A stretch of DNA of 64,000 nucleotides, taken from positions 248,001 to 312,000 of the forward strand of contig NZ_CP083956.1 in assembly GCF_006442795.2 (NCBI RefSeq), read 5' to 3'. Source of the DNA: Mesorhizobium sp. B1-1-8 (lineage in GTDB: Bacteria; Pseudomonadota; Alphaproteobacteria; Rhizobiales; Rhizobiaceae). Shown in pieces: positions 7,720 through 15,541 of this stretch (the stretch's first letter is position 1; every line of letters starts with the position of its first letter). Position numbers and translations under genes: made by a program. The notes beneath the pieces were generated by a model that made no database searches, had not been told where the DNA came from, and saw only the letters and a program-made list of their open reading frames with translations.

Positions 7720-9639
7720 ATGAGCGGCGTCGCCGGAATTCTGCCGAGGCAGGACGGCAAGCCGGCCGCCGCGGCCGACATCCAGCAGATGCTGGCGCGC
7801 ATGCGCCATCGCGCCCGCGACGGCAGCTCGTGGTGGACGGACCGGAGCGTGGCGCTTGGCCATGCCTGGCTCGACACGACCGGCGAGGCCGGTCCCGGTC
7901 CGCTGACGATGGCCGGCGGCAAGTTCGCCGTCACCGCCGACTGCCGGTTGGACAACCGCGACGAATTGCTGGCGCGGCTCGGCATCCGCGACCGATCGAT
8001 CGCGGATGCGACGCTCGTGATGCACGCCTATCTCAAATGGGGCGAAGCCTGCCCGACCTTTCTGCAGGGCGATTTTGCTTTCGCGATCTGGGATGCTGAG
8101 CGCCGGGCGCTGTTTTGCGCGCGCGATCATTTCGGCGTCAAACCATTCTACTACCATTCGACCGACAGGCGCTTTGCGTTCGCTTCGGAGATCGGTCCTA
8201 TCCTTGCTCTCGAGGGCGTCGGCAGACGCATCAGCGAGCATCAGATTTCCGGCTTCCTCGCCGGGTTGCCCGACGATCCGCAAGCCACGCCCTACAGCGA
8301 AATCTTCCGTCTGCCGGCGCGCCACAGCCTTACCGTGACCGGCAGCCAGGTGGCGCTGCGCCGCTACTGGCAGATCGAGCCCTCTCAACGGCCGATGCGC
8401 CCGGATGCGGCGGAGGAGTTCGGGCATCTTTTCTCGCAATCGGTGCAAAACCGGATGCGCGGCACGCCTGCCGTCGGCGCGATGCTGAGCGGCGGCCTTG
8501 ATTCTTCTTCAATTGCCTGTGTCGCCGGCCTGCGCAATGCGGCGGAGCGAAAGCCGAAACTCAAGACCTTCTCGCTGGTCTTCGAGAGAGGCTCGCCGAT
8601 GGACGAAAAGCCCTTCATCGACGCAGTGCTTAGCCAGCGCCCGGTCGAGGGCACGCTGATCGCGGTGGGCAACTATGCCCCCTTCGCCGAATTCGAACGC
8701 ATCCTGGAAGAGCAGGAAGGGACATTCCTGGCGCCCGGCCTGTCGCTGACCCGCAACATTTATCGTACGGCGGGCGCCAAAGGCGTGAAAGTGCTGCTCG
8801 ACGGCCATGGCGGCGACGAGGTCGTGTCGCAAGGCCATGGCTATCTGCACGAGCTCGCCAATGCCGGCAAATGGCTTGAGCTGTGGCGCGAATTGCATAG
8901 CGCCGCCAACACCTATGGCAGCGGTATGCTGGGCCTATATTTCAAATTCCTGACCATCTATGGACCGGCCTGGCGGATCGCCAGGCTGAGGAGCCGGATG
9001 AACCGCGTGCTGGCCCGGCTGCAGCGCAAGCCGGGCCAGCGGTCACGCGCCACCTGGAGCGGCCTGGTCAATCCTGAGCTTGCCAGGCGCACCGACCTTG
9101 CCGAGCGGTTCCATCGCGCCGGCTACATGCCCGCCAACGTCATGGCCAGCGAGGCGCTGACGCATCGCTGGCTGCTGTCGAACGGTCTGGTGCCGCACGC
9201 TTTCGAGGTTCTCGACAAGGCCGCCGCCAATTTCGGCGTCGAACCGCGTTATCCGTTCTGGGACAAGCCGCTGGTCGAATTCTGCCTTTCGCTGCCCGGC
9301 GAAGAAAAGCTCAAGGACGGTTTTGGCCGCCATGTGCTGCGCCGGGCCATGCAGGGCGTCCTGCCGCCTGCGGTGCAGTGGCGGCGCGACAAGATCGACT
9401 TCACCGCCAATCTGGTCAAAGGCATGATCGGCAACCATCGCGACCTTCTGGACAGGCTGCTGGGGGCGGACAGCGATCTGATCGCGCCCTATGTCAACCT
9501 GCCCGAAGTCACCGCCGTCTATGCGCGCCTGCTGCGGCAGCCGGACCAGGCGAGGTTGCCCGATGTCCAATATGTCTGGCGCTCGGTCTCGCTGTCGCTG
9601 TGGCTGCGCCAGGTCCAACACGGCGGAAACCCTGCATGA
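7720..9639 (+). CDS. Lasso peptide cyclase: asparagine synthetase-like (C protein)
   Basis: A 639-residue homologue of asparagine synthetase B. The C-terminal synthetase domain has the PP-loop SGGLDSSS (residues 257-263), which adenylates the side chain of Asp9 so that Gly1 can close the ring; DGHGGDEVVSQGHGYLHE and EPRYPFWDKPLVEF motifs follow. The N-terminal glutaminase-like domain starts MSGVAGI and therefore lacks the Cys2 nucleophile needed for ammonia release, as expected for a cyclase that uses a peptide amine instead. It starts 2 nt after the B2 stop and overlaps the kinase start by the 4-nt ATGA. General asparagine synthesis is less likely given this context. Confidence 0.92.
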   Translation: MSGVAGILPRQDGKPAAAADIQQMLARMRHRARDGSSWWTDRSVALGHAWLDTTGEAGPGPLTMAGGKFAVTADCRLDNRDELLARLGIRDRSIADATLVMHAYLKWGEACPTFLQGDFAFAIWDAERRALFCARDHFGVKPFYYHSTDRRFAFASEIGPILALEGVGRRISEHQISGFLAGLPDDPQATPYSEIFRLPARHSLTVTGSQVALRRYWQIEPSQRPMRPDAAEEFGHLFSQSVQNRMRGTPAVGAMLSGGLDSSSIACVAGLRNAAERKPKLKTFSLVFERGSPMDEKPFIDAVLSQRPVEGTLIAVGNYAPFAEFERILEEQEGTFLAPGLSLTRNIYRTAGAKGVKVLLDGHGGDEVVSQGHGYLHELANAGKWLELWRELHSAANTYGSGMLGLYFKFLTIYGPAWRIARLRSRMNRVLARLQRKPGQRSRATWSGLVNPELARRTDLAERFHRAGYMPANVMASEALTHRWLLSNGLVPHAFEVLDKAAANFGVEPRYPFWDKPLVEFCLSLPGEEKLKDGFGRHVLRRAMQGVLPPAVQWRRDKIDFTANLVKGMIGNHRDLLDRLLGADSDLIAPYVNLPEVTAVYARLLRQPDQARLPDVQYVWRSVSLSLWLRQVQHGGNPA

Positions 9640-10628
9640 ACCTCTCGAGCGATTCGCTTGCCGTCAGGCCCGCCGACGCCGCCGGCAAGGCCGAAAGCCG
9701 GAGCGGGCGCATCCGCCGGTTCTACAAGGCCTACGGGCTGACGATCAGCTCCGAAGTGGCGTTGCCGGAACTCGAGCCGACGCCGCCTTCGGCGCCCGAC
9801 ATCGTGATTGCGGTCGGCCCGGTCGACTTTCCGAAAGCTGCATCGGAAGGCGCTACGGCCTTCCGCTTCGCGCCGACGCGCCAGTATCTGTCCTGGCAGG
9901 CGGTCGGCACCTTCCGGATCAGCGATGCCTCCCGGATCGATGTCGATCCGGCGCCCGGCGTCGACGACCCGCTGCTCGCCTTCCCGCTGCTGGGGCCGGT
10001 CATGGCGCTTGCCCTGCACCAGCGCGGCCTGCTCATCCTGCATGCCAGCGCCATCGCCGTTGGCGGCAAGGGCGCGATCTTCATGGGCGACAAGGGCGCC
10101 GGCAAATCGACGACGGCTGGCGCCATGATCCGTGCCGGCCACCTTCTGCTCAGCGACGATGTCGTTGCGCTGGATCTGTCGAACCCCGCCGGGCCGATGA
10201 TCCTGCCGGCATTTCCGCAGCTCAAGCTCGCCGCCGACGCTGCCTGCGCCATCCGGATCGGGCAAGCCGAGGTGCGCCCGCAGGCGCATCCGCAGATCGA
10301 CAAGGCGCAGCATCGGCTGCGCGACGGATTTTCCGCGGAACCGGTGCCGGCGACGCGCATCTATGTGCTCGAGCGCGGCGGGCGGGCGGCGATCTCGCAA
10401 TTGCCGGCCGCCGCTGCCCTGCCGGCGATCATCAAATTCTCCTACGTCACGCGGTTCGGGCGGGAGGCCCTGGTCGGCGAATCTGCGTCCATCCATCTTC
10501 GCCAATGCGCGCAGCTCGCCGGCCGGATCGGCGTCTGCCGGCTCGAAGTGCCGGCCGGGCTTTCACGGCTCGACGAAGCCGTCGCCCTGATCGAAAACGA
10601 TCTGGCGGCCGGCGTCGGGGCAGGGTGA
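9636..10628 (+). CDS. HPr-kinase-like lasso peptide kinase
   Basis: A 330-residue protein with an HPr(Ser) kinase/phosphorylase C-terminal fold. Residues 136-182 contain LHASAIAV, the P-loop GDKGAGKST (151-159) and LLLSDDVVALD, an arrangement shared with kinases of paeninodin-type clusters, which phosphorylate the side chain of the C-terminal Ser of the precursor. The precursor here ends in Ser, so the partner residue exists. A canonical carbon-catabolite HPr kinase is unlikely because the gene sits inside the lasso operon (ATGA overlap with the cyclase gene, 8 bp before the exporter). The first ~130 residues are a variable N-terminal domain. Activity is inference. Confidence 0.85.
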   Translation: MNLSSDSLAVRPADAAGKAESRSGRIRRFYKAYGLTISSEVALPELEPTPPSAPDIVIAVGPVDFPKAASEGATAFRFAPTRQYLSWQAVGTFRISDASRIDVDPAPGVDDPLLAFPLLGPVMALALHQRGLLILHASAIAVGGKGAIFMGDKGAGKSTTAGAMIRAGHLLLSDDVVALDLSNPAGPMILPAFPQLKLAADAACAIRIGQAEVRPQAHPQIDKAQHRLRDGFSAEPVPATRIYVLERGGRAAISQLPAAAALPAIIKFSYVTRFGREALVGESASIHLRQCAQLAGRIGVCRLEVPAGLSRLDEAVALIENDLAAGVGAG

Positions 10629-10636
10629 GCAGAGCC

Positions 10637-12523
10637 ATGGGCTGGTCTTCCAGGCTGCGCCTGTCGCTTTTGCGGGATGTCGCCGGCTTCGGCGCCATCT
10701 TGGCGCATGTCGGCGGGCGGCGTACCGTCACGGCGCTGGTCTTCCTGATCCTTGGCAGCCTGACCGAAGGCCTGTCGATCCTGCTGCTCATCCCGTTGCT
10801 GCATCTGATCGGCAAGGCCGACCAGGATTTCGCCGTCCGGATACCTGATGCCCTGCGCTGGCTTGTGCCCGGCGGGACGCTGCCGCTTGCGGCGGTGCTC
10901 ACCCTGCTCGTCGGACTGGTGGCGCTGCAGGCGATGTTCAACCGCTTCAAATCCATCTACATGGCGCGGCTGCTCTACGATTTCGTCAATCGGGTGCGTC
11001 TCAACCTGTTCGAAAGCATCGGCAAGGCGCGCTGGGGCGTCTTCACCCGCACCCGCAGTTCCGACCTCGACCATGCGCTCAACGGCGATATCGACCGGGT
11101 GCAGGTGGCCGCCTTCTCGCTGCTGATGCTCACCCAGGCGGCGCTGCTTCTGACGGGATACCTGGTGGTCTCGCTGTTCATTTCGCCGGTGATGACCAGC
11201 TTCGCCGTGCTTATCGGCGCGGTTTTGCTCGTCGCGCTGCAGCCTTTCCGCGCCCGCGCCTCCGCCTATGGCCGTGTCCTGACCAGCAATCGCCAGGACC
11301 AGTATCGCACGGTCTCGGAATTCCTGGGCGGCATCAAGGTGGCCAAGAGCCTGAACGTGGAGGCGAGTTATTTCGCCGAGCTCGGCGCGACGCTGGACAA
11401 GATGAAGGCCGACAATATCGCCTATGTCCGCAACTCGACGCTCGGCACCGCGCTGTTCCAGATGGCGTGCGTGATCGGGCTCAGCCTTTTCATCTACATC
11501 GCGTTGGTCCGCTTCCACCTGTCGCTGGCCGAGATCGTGGTGCTGCTTCTGGTCTTCATGCGGGTCGCGCCTCGCTTCATGGACCTGCAGATCCAGGCCC
11601 AGCAGGTGCTGATCAACCTGCCGGCCTATGCCTCGATGCGGGGCCTGCAGGCTCGTTTCGATGCCGAGCGCGAGCCGGCGCAGGGTGATGCCGGACAAAG
11701 CGCCAGGCTGTCGCTCGACACAGGTCTCGACGTCCGCGAGGTTTCGTTCGCCTACGGCGACAGCGGACCGGTGGTCAGCGGCATCACCTTTGGCCTTCCC
11801 GCCGGCAAGGTGACGGCGCTGATCGGCCCGTCCGGATCGGGCAAGAGCACGATCGCCGACATGCTGCTTGGGCTGCTCGAACCGACCGAGGGCCATATCC
11901 TTGCCGACGGCGTCGATATCTCGGCGCACAACCGAAGAGCCTGGCGCGACCAGGTGGCCTATGTGCCGCAGGATGTATTCCTGCTGCATGACACGATCGC
12001 CGCTAATCTGCGCCTCGCCGCACCGCAAGCCGGCGACGACGAGCTCTGGGCGGCGCTGCGCAAGGCGCATGCGGCCGAGTTTGTCGAGCGGCTTGAGATG
12101 CGGCTCGAAACGGTGGTGGGCGATCGCGGCGTCAGGCTGTCCGGCGGCGAACGCCAGCGCATCGCGCTGGCGCGGGCGCTGCTGCGCAAGCCTTCGCTGC
12201 TCATCCTCGACGAGGCGACAAGCGCGCTGGACTGGCAGAATCAGGCGCTGATCGCCGAATCGATTGACGGTCTGCGCGGCCAGATGACCATCCTGACCAT
12301 CGCCCACCGGCCGTCGATGATTGCCTTCGCCGACTGGGTGGTGGCCATCGAGAACGGCCGCATCGTCGAAGTCGGACAGTACGGGCGGCTGAAAGCAAAG
12401 TCGGGCAGCCGGCTGGCCAGGATGCTGTCGGGAGAGCAGGCCGAACGCGAAACCGCCACGTCGGCTGAAAGCACGGCCGCCCCGGCGGCTGAAAAATCAG
12501 TGCAGGCTGCGCCTGGCGCTTAG
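10637..12523 (+). CDS. ABC transporter, exporter type (lasso peptide D protein)
   Basis: A 628-residue half-transporter with fused membrane and ATPase domains. Hydrophobic segments span about residues 20-320 (TALVFLILGSLTEGLSILLLIPLL; AAVLTLLVGLVALQ; LLMLTQAALLLTGYLVVSLFI and others). The nucleotide-binding domain has Walker A GPSGSGKST at 397-405, signature LSGGERQR near 501 and Walker B LLILDEATSALD. It would work as a homodimer in the inner membrane, exporting the mature peptide and giving self-immunity. The C-terminus (after about 590) is Ala/Glu-rich. The frame is open far upstream, but the ATG at 10637, 8 bp after the kinase stop, is the sensible start. Confidence 0.88.
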   Translation: MGWSSRLRLSLLRDVAGFGAILAHVGGRRTVTALVFLILGSLTEGLSILLLIPLLHLIGKADQDFAVRIPDALRWLVPGGTLPLAAVLTLLVGLVALQAMFNRFKSIYMARLLYDFVNRVRLNLFESIGKARWGVFTRTRSSDLDHALNGDIDRVQVAAFSLLMLTQAALLLTGYLVVSLFISPVMTSFAVLIGAVLLVALQPFRARASAYGRVLTSNRQDQYRTVSEFLGGIKVAKSLNVEASYFAELGATLDKMKADNIAYVRNSTLGTALFQMACVIGLSLFIYIALVRFHLSLAEIVVLLLVFMRVAPRFMDLQIQAQQVLINLPAYASMRGLQARFDAEREPAQGDAGQSARLSLDTGLDVREVSFAYGDSGPVVSGITFGLPAGKVTALIGPSGSGKSTIADMLLGLLEPTEGHILADGVDISAHNRRAWRDQVAYVPQDVFLLHDTIAANLRLAAPQAGDDELWAALRKAHAAEFVERLEMRLETVVGDRGVRLSGGERQRIALARALLRKPSLLILDEATSALDWQNQALIAESIDGLRGQMTILTIAHRPSMIAFADWVVAIENGRIVEVGQYGRLKAKSGSRLARMLSGEQAERETATSAESTAAPAAEKSVQAAPGA

Positions 12524-12769
12524 CTTCTCGGCCTCGGCCGTCTTGTCGAGGACGAGGTTTCGCTCGGCGCCACGGAGCTTGCCGGCAGACGTCGGCACGC
12601 TGTAGGCGATCATGGCATAGATCAGCAGAAAATAGCCGACCTGGATGACCACGAGGCAGATGACGGCGCGCATCATGATGGTGCCGAGCGACGCGCCGTC
12701 GAAGCAGGACCAGCAGACCACGATGGCGAGCGCGAACATCATGCCCAGGACGAATTTTGGAAGAGACAT
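12497..12769 (-). CDS. ExoX/SyrA-like exopolysaccharide production repressor (small membrane protein)
   Basis: A 90-residue protein starting MSLPKFVLGMMFALAIVVCW, with two membrane segments (about 5-21 and 33-58, the second containing VICLVVIQVGYFLLIYAMIAY). This pattern, including the IQVGYF sequence, is that of small rhizobial EPS repressors (ExoX, PsiA, SyrA), which act post-translationally on the ExoY-type sugar transferase in the inner membrane. An exoY-like gene is encoded just to the right on the opposite strand, supporting the role. Its 3' end overlaps the end of the lasso exporter gene by 27 bp (convergent). A longer frame to 13018 exists but adds nothing family-like. Confidence 0.7.
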   Translation of the reverse strand: MSLPKFVLGMMFALAIVVCWSCFDGASLGTIMMRAVICLVVIQVGYFLLIYAMIAYSVPTSAGKLRGAERNLVLDKTAEAEKLSARRSLH

Positions 12770-13376
12770 GGTCGCCGGCCCCTCAACCGATGCGAACATG
12801 CAAAAGCTGCGACTTACCCACCCGCGTATCTCCCCGTTCCGCCAAAGAGCTATTTCTGGCTGCCCAATCCGACCGGTTGCTTCCGGCCTTTCCGACCCAT
12901 CCAGACTCTGACAGAAACAATTTGCGACTCTATTAAGGCAGGACGCTGACGGCAAGGCCAGCGGCCGGAGATTTCCAATGCTTTCGCAAGCTCGATTCTT
13001 CCATGCTGCGATGCACACTCCACCGCCGCCACCTATTCAAGATACCGAAGACCCGTTCAGTAATACCTACAATATTGATTAGTATTTTATGCGAACAACT
13101 TACCATAGCGAGTGATCCCGACGATCTGCAACCCGCGTTCGTCTGCAGCGAAGATCGCTTTGCCCAAAATCAGCCCAAAAACAGCACTACATTTCCCGAG
13201 AATTCTCTCACCTTGTCATAAACATGCCACAAAGACGAAAATTTGAGCAGGGAGCGTTTATTATTTAGTCAATTCATGACGCGAACATTTCACTCGGATG
13301 GGAAATTGTGTGTTGCGCTGCAGCATTTTTTTGATATCGTGCTGTAAACCATCCGTTCAACGTATGGAGCTTTTGC
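12770..13376. promoter_or_regulatory. Divergent regulatory region between exoX-like and exoY-like genes
   Basis: This 607-bp gap has no convincing gene. From about 13030 to 13340 it is AT-rich compared with the flanks, typical of a rhizobial EPS promoter that binds regulators of the MucR/ExoR type. It contains the TTGC-GCT-GCAGCAT site at 13313-13326 and a looser CTGC-GAT-GCAC near 13005. No clear -35/-10 pair can be fixed by eye. Confidence 0.5.
13313..13326. promoter_or_regulatory. TGC-N3-GCA operator-like site before exoY-like gene
   Basis: TTGC-GCT-GCAGCAT lies 51 bp before the start of the exoY-like gene, followed by a T7 run. Its position and sequence closely match the site upstream of the lasso precursor. 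Confidence 0.45.
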
Positions 13377-14054
13377 ATGAGGGACGTCGCCAAGTCGGCT
13401 AATGCGGGTTTTTCGCAGGCCGGCATTGATTTTCCACCCCCCATCGGCGGCCTGCTGAAGCGCAGTTTCGATATCATCGGCTCACTGGCCGGTCTTGTGC
13501 TGCTCAGCCCGCTGTTCCTGATGATCGCCCTGCTCGTCAAGCTTTCGGATGGCGGCCCGATCTTCTACGGCCACAAGCGGATCGGCCGTGGCGGCCGCAT
13601 CTTCGCGTGCCTCAAGTTCCGCACCATGGTCCAGGATGGCGAGCGGGTGCTCGCCGCGCATTTGGCCGCCAATCCGGACGCCAATGCCGAATGGCTGGCG
13701 ACGCGCAAGCTGAAGGACGATCCGCGCGTCACGCGTGTCGGCCAGGTGCTGCGGAAACTCAGCCTCGATGAGTTGCCGCAGGTCATCAACATCCTGCAGG
13801 GCGACATGAGCCTTGTGGGGCCGCGCCCTGTGGTGCGCGACGAACTGGAGATCTATGGCAGCGCGGCGGTCTATTACCTGAAATCTCGTCCCGGCCTGAC
13901 CGGGCTGTGGCAGGTGAGCGGACGCAATGACGTATCCTACGACACCCGCGTCGCCTTCGATCGCCACTATGTCGAGAACTGGTCGATGGTCGAGGACATT
14001 CGTATCATTGTAAAGACAGTGCCTGCCGTGTGGATGTCGCGCGGCAGCTATTGA
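13377..14054 (+). CDS. exoY: ExoY-like undecaprenyl-phosphate sugar-1-phosphate transferase
   Basis: A 225-residue polyprenyl-phosphate hexose-1-phosphate transferase that starts EPS repeat-unit synthesis by loading galactose- or glucose-1-phosphate on undecaprenyl phosphate. It has the N-terminal membrane segment (GSLAGLVLLSPLFLMIALLVKL) and the family blocks GGPIFYGHKRIGR, CLKFRTM, LRKLSLDELPQVINILQGDMSLVGPRP and RPGLTGLWQVSGR. Length equals that of ExoY of Sinorhizobium (about 226). It is followed by an exoF-like gene, the same pair order as in succinoglycan loci. The ExoX-like protein next door is its likely inhibitor. The sugar is not determined by sequence. Confidence 0.9.
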   Translation: MRDVAKSANAGFSQAGIDFPPPIGGLLKRSFDIIGSLAGLVLLSPLFLMIALLVKLSDGGPIFYGHKRIGRGGRIFACLKFRTMVQDGERVLAAHLAANPDANAEWLATRKLKDDPRVTRVGQVLRKLSLDELPQVINILQGDMSLVGPRPVVRDELEIYGSAAVYYLKSRPGLTGLWQVSGRNDVSYDTRVAFDRHYVENWSMVEDIRIIVKTVPAVWMSRGSY

Positions 14055-14061
14055 CCACCAG

Positions 14062-14083
14062 GCCTGCCCCCCGGGGGGCAGGC
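14062..14083. repeat. Perfect palindrome after exoY-like gene
   Basis: GCCTGCCCCCC is followed immediately by its exact reverse complement, 22 bp with no spacer, 8 bp after the exoY stop. In RNA it would form a very GC-rich hairpin without a U-run, perhaps a processing or mRNA-stability element between exoY and exoF. Confidence 0.55.
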
Positions 14084-14137
14084 GTCCGGCGGTGATCTCA
14101 TCGGGCGGATGGGGCCAAAGCGGATCGGAACGTTGAT

Positions 14138-15412
14138 TTGATTGAAAACCTCTTCGGACTGCCTTTGCCTGGCAGTCTTCTTTTCAGGGCTCACGGCCGG
14201 TTCGCGGCCATCGCGCTGGCAGCTTTGCTCGCGGCTTCGCCGCTGGCGGTTGCCGGCGAATATCGTCTTGGGCCGCAGGACAAGCTCCACATCCGCGTCG
14301 CCGAATGGCAGACGGTCGACGGCACGTTCCGCGACTGGTCAGCCGTCAACGGCGAATATTCGGTCGGGCCGGCCGGCACGCTCTCGGTGCCGTTCGTCGG
14401 CGACATGCAGGCGGCCGGCAAGACCACGTCGGAGATCGCCGCCGCGATCGGCCTCGCCCTGCAGCGCAAGCTGGCGCTGACGGACAAGCCGGAAGCATCG
14501 GTCGAAATGGCGCAGTTCCGGCCGTTCTACATCTCGGGCGAGGTCCAGAACCCCGGCCAATTTCCTTACGTGCCCGACCTGACTGTGCTCAAGGCGGTCA
14601 GCATCGCCGGTGGTATGCGGCGCAATGCCGACCTCGGCCCTCAACTCGCCAAGGACCTGGTCACCGCAAAGGGCAATTTCGACATCTATGACGACCAGCG
14701 CATCCGGCTGATGGTCAAGCGCGCCCGCATCGATGCCGATCTCGCCGGCAAGACGAGTTTCGAGGCGCCGAAGGAGGTCGAGGGCGATCCGAGGCTGCCG
14801 ACTATCGTAGCCGATGAGATGGCGATCCTGACCTCCGACCATAAGGCGCTGAACCTGAAGCTGCAGGCGCTCGACGATTTGAAGGCAACCCTGCAGGCCG
14901 AAATCGAGTCGCTGCAAAAGAAGATCGACAACCAGCAGAAGCAGGCCGATCTGGCGCAGCAGCAGCTCACCAGCATCGGCCCGCTGGCGCAGAAGGGCCT
15001 GATCAACAACACGCGACTGCTGTCGTCGCAGCAGGCGGTGACGGACCTGCAGGGCAAGATCCTGGACTACGAGACGGCCATCCTCACTGCCAAGCAGTCG
15101 ATCAGCAAGGCGACGCAGGACGCCATCGATGCGCAGAATACACTCACTTCGCGTCTCACCGCCGACCGGCAGCAGACCGAAGCCGATCTGAATGAGTCCA
15201 TGCTTAGGGTTGGCATGCAGAAGGGTCTGATTGCACAGGCGTCGGACCCCGCCATGACGGCGGCCATCACAGGCAGCCAAGAGCCGACGCTGCTCTATTC
15301 ACTGCTCAGAGTTGCCGACGGCAAGACGAGCGAGATTGAAGCCAAGGAAGACACGCCCGTGCTGCCGGGCGACGTGATCAAGGTGAAGCTGGCGCCGACA
15401 GCGAGCCAGTAG
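14138..15412 (+). CDS. exoF: ExoF-like periplasmic polysaccharide export protein
   Basis: A 424-residue export protein. After a signal peptide (ALAALLAASPLAVA, cleavage near GEYRLGPQD) comes a Poly_export/SLBB region with the family sequences YRLGPQDKLHIRVAEW and YISGEVQNPGQFPYVP. A long coiled coil follows (about residues 245-370: LKATLQAEIESLQKKIDNQQK and on). ExoF proteins link the inner-membrane polymerase to the outer membrane for EPS secretion. The start is a TTG at 14138; no in-frame ATG precedes the signal peptide. It probably forms an operon with exoY and the acyltransferase gene. Confidence 0.85.
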   Translation: MIENLFGLPLPGSLLFRAHGRFAAIALAALLAASPLAVAGEYRLGPQDKLHIRVAEWQTVDGTFRDWSAVNGEYSVGPAGTLSVPFVGDMQAAGKTTSEIAAAIGLALQRKLALTDKPEASVEMAQFRPFYISGEVQNPGQFPYVPDLTVLKAVSIAGGMRRNADLGPQLAKDLVTAKGNFDIYDDQRIRLMVKRARIDADLAGKTSFEAPKEVEGDPRLPTIVADEMAILTSDHKALNLKLQALDDLKATLQAEIESLQKKIDNQQKQADLAQQQLTSIGPLAQKGLINNTRLLSSQQAVTDLQGKILDYETAILTAKQSISKATQDAIDAQNTLTSRLTADRQQTEADLNESMLRVGMQKGLIAQASDPAMTAAITGSQEPTLLYSLLRVADGKTSEIEAKEDTPVLPGDVIKVKLAPTASQ

Positions 15413-15541
15413 ACGGCTTCGCCGCAGCCTGGCTCGAGGCCGCGCGACGAAGACGGATAGAGAAGGAAAACTCGCCCGCGCCCCATGGGTCGCGGGCGGC
15501 GATTTGTCTGGGCCGCTTGACGACCCGTTGAGGCAACAAGA

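Noticed and set aside
9491..10636. Long plus-strand open frame continuous with the ABC exporter (total 1010 codons)
   Set aside because: The upstream part is Arg-rich, lacks domains and overlaps the cyclase and kinase genes; it is a GC-driven shadow frame. The exporter starts at 10637.
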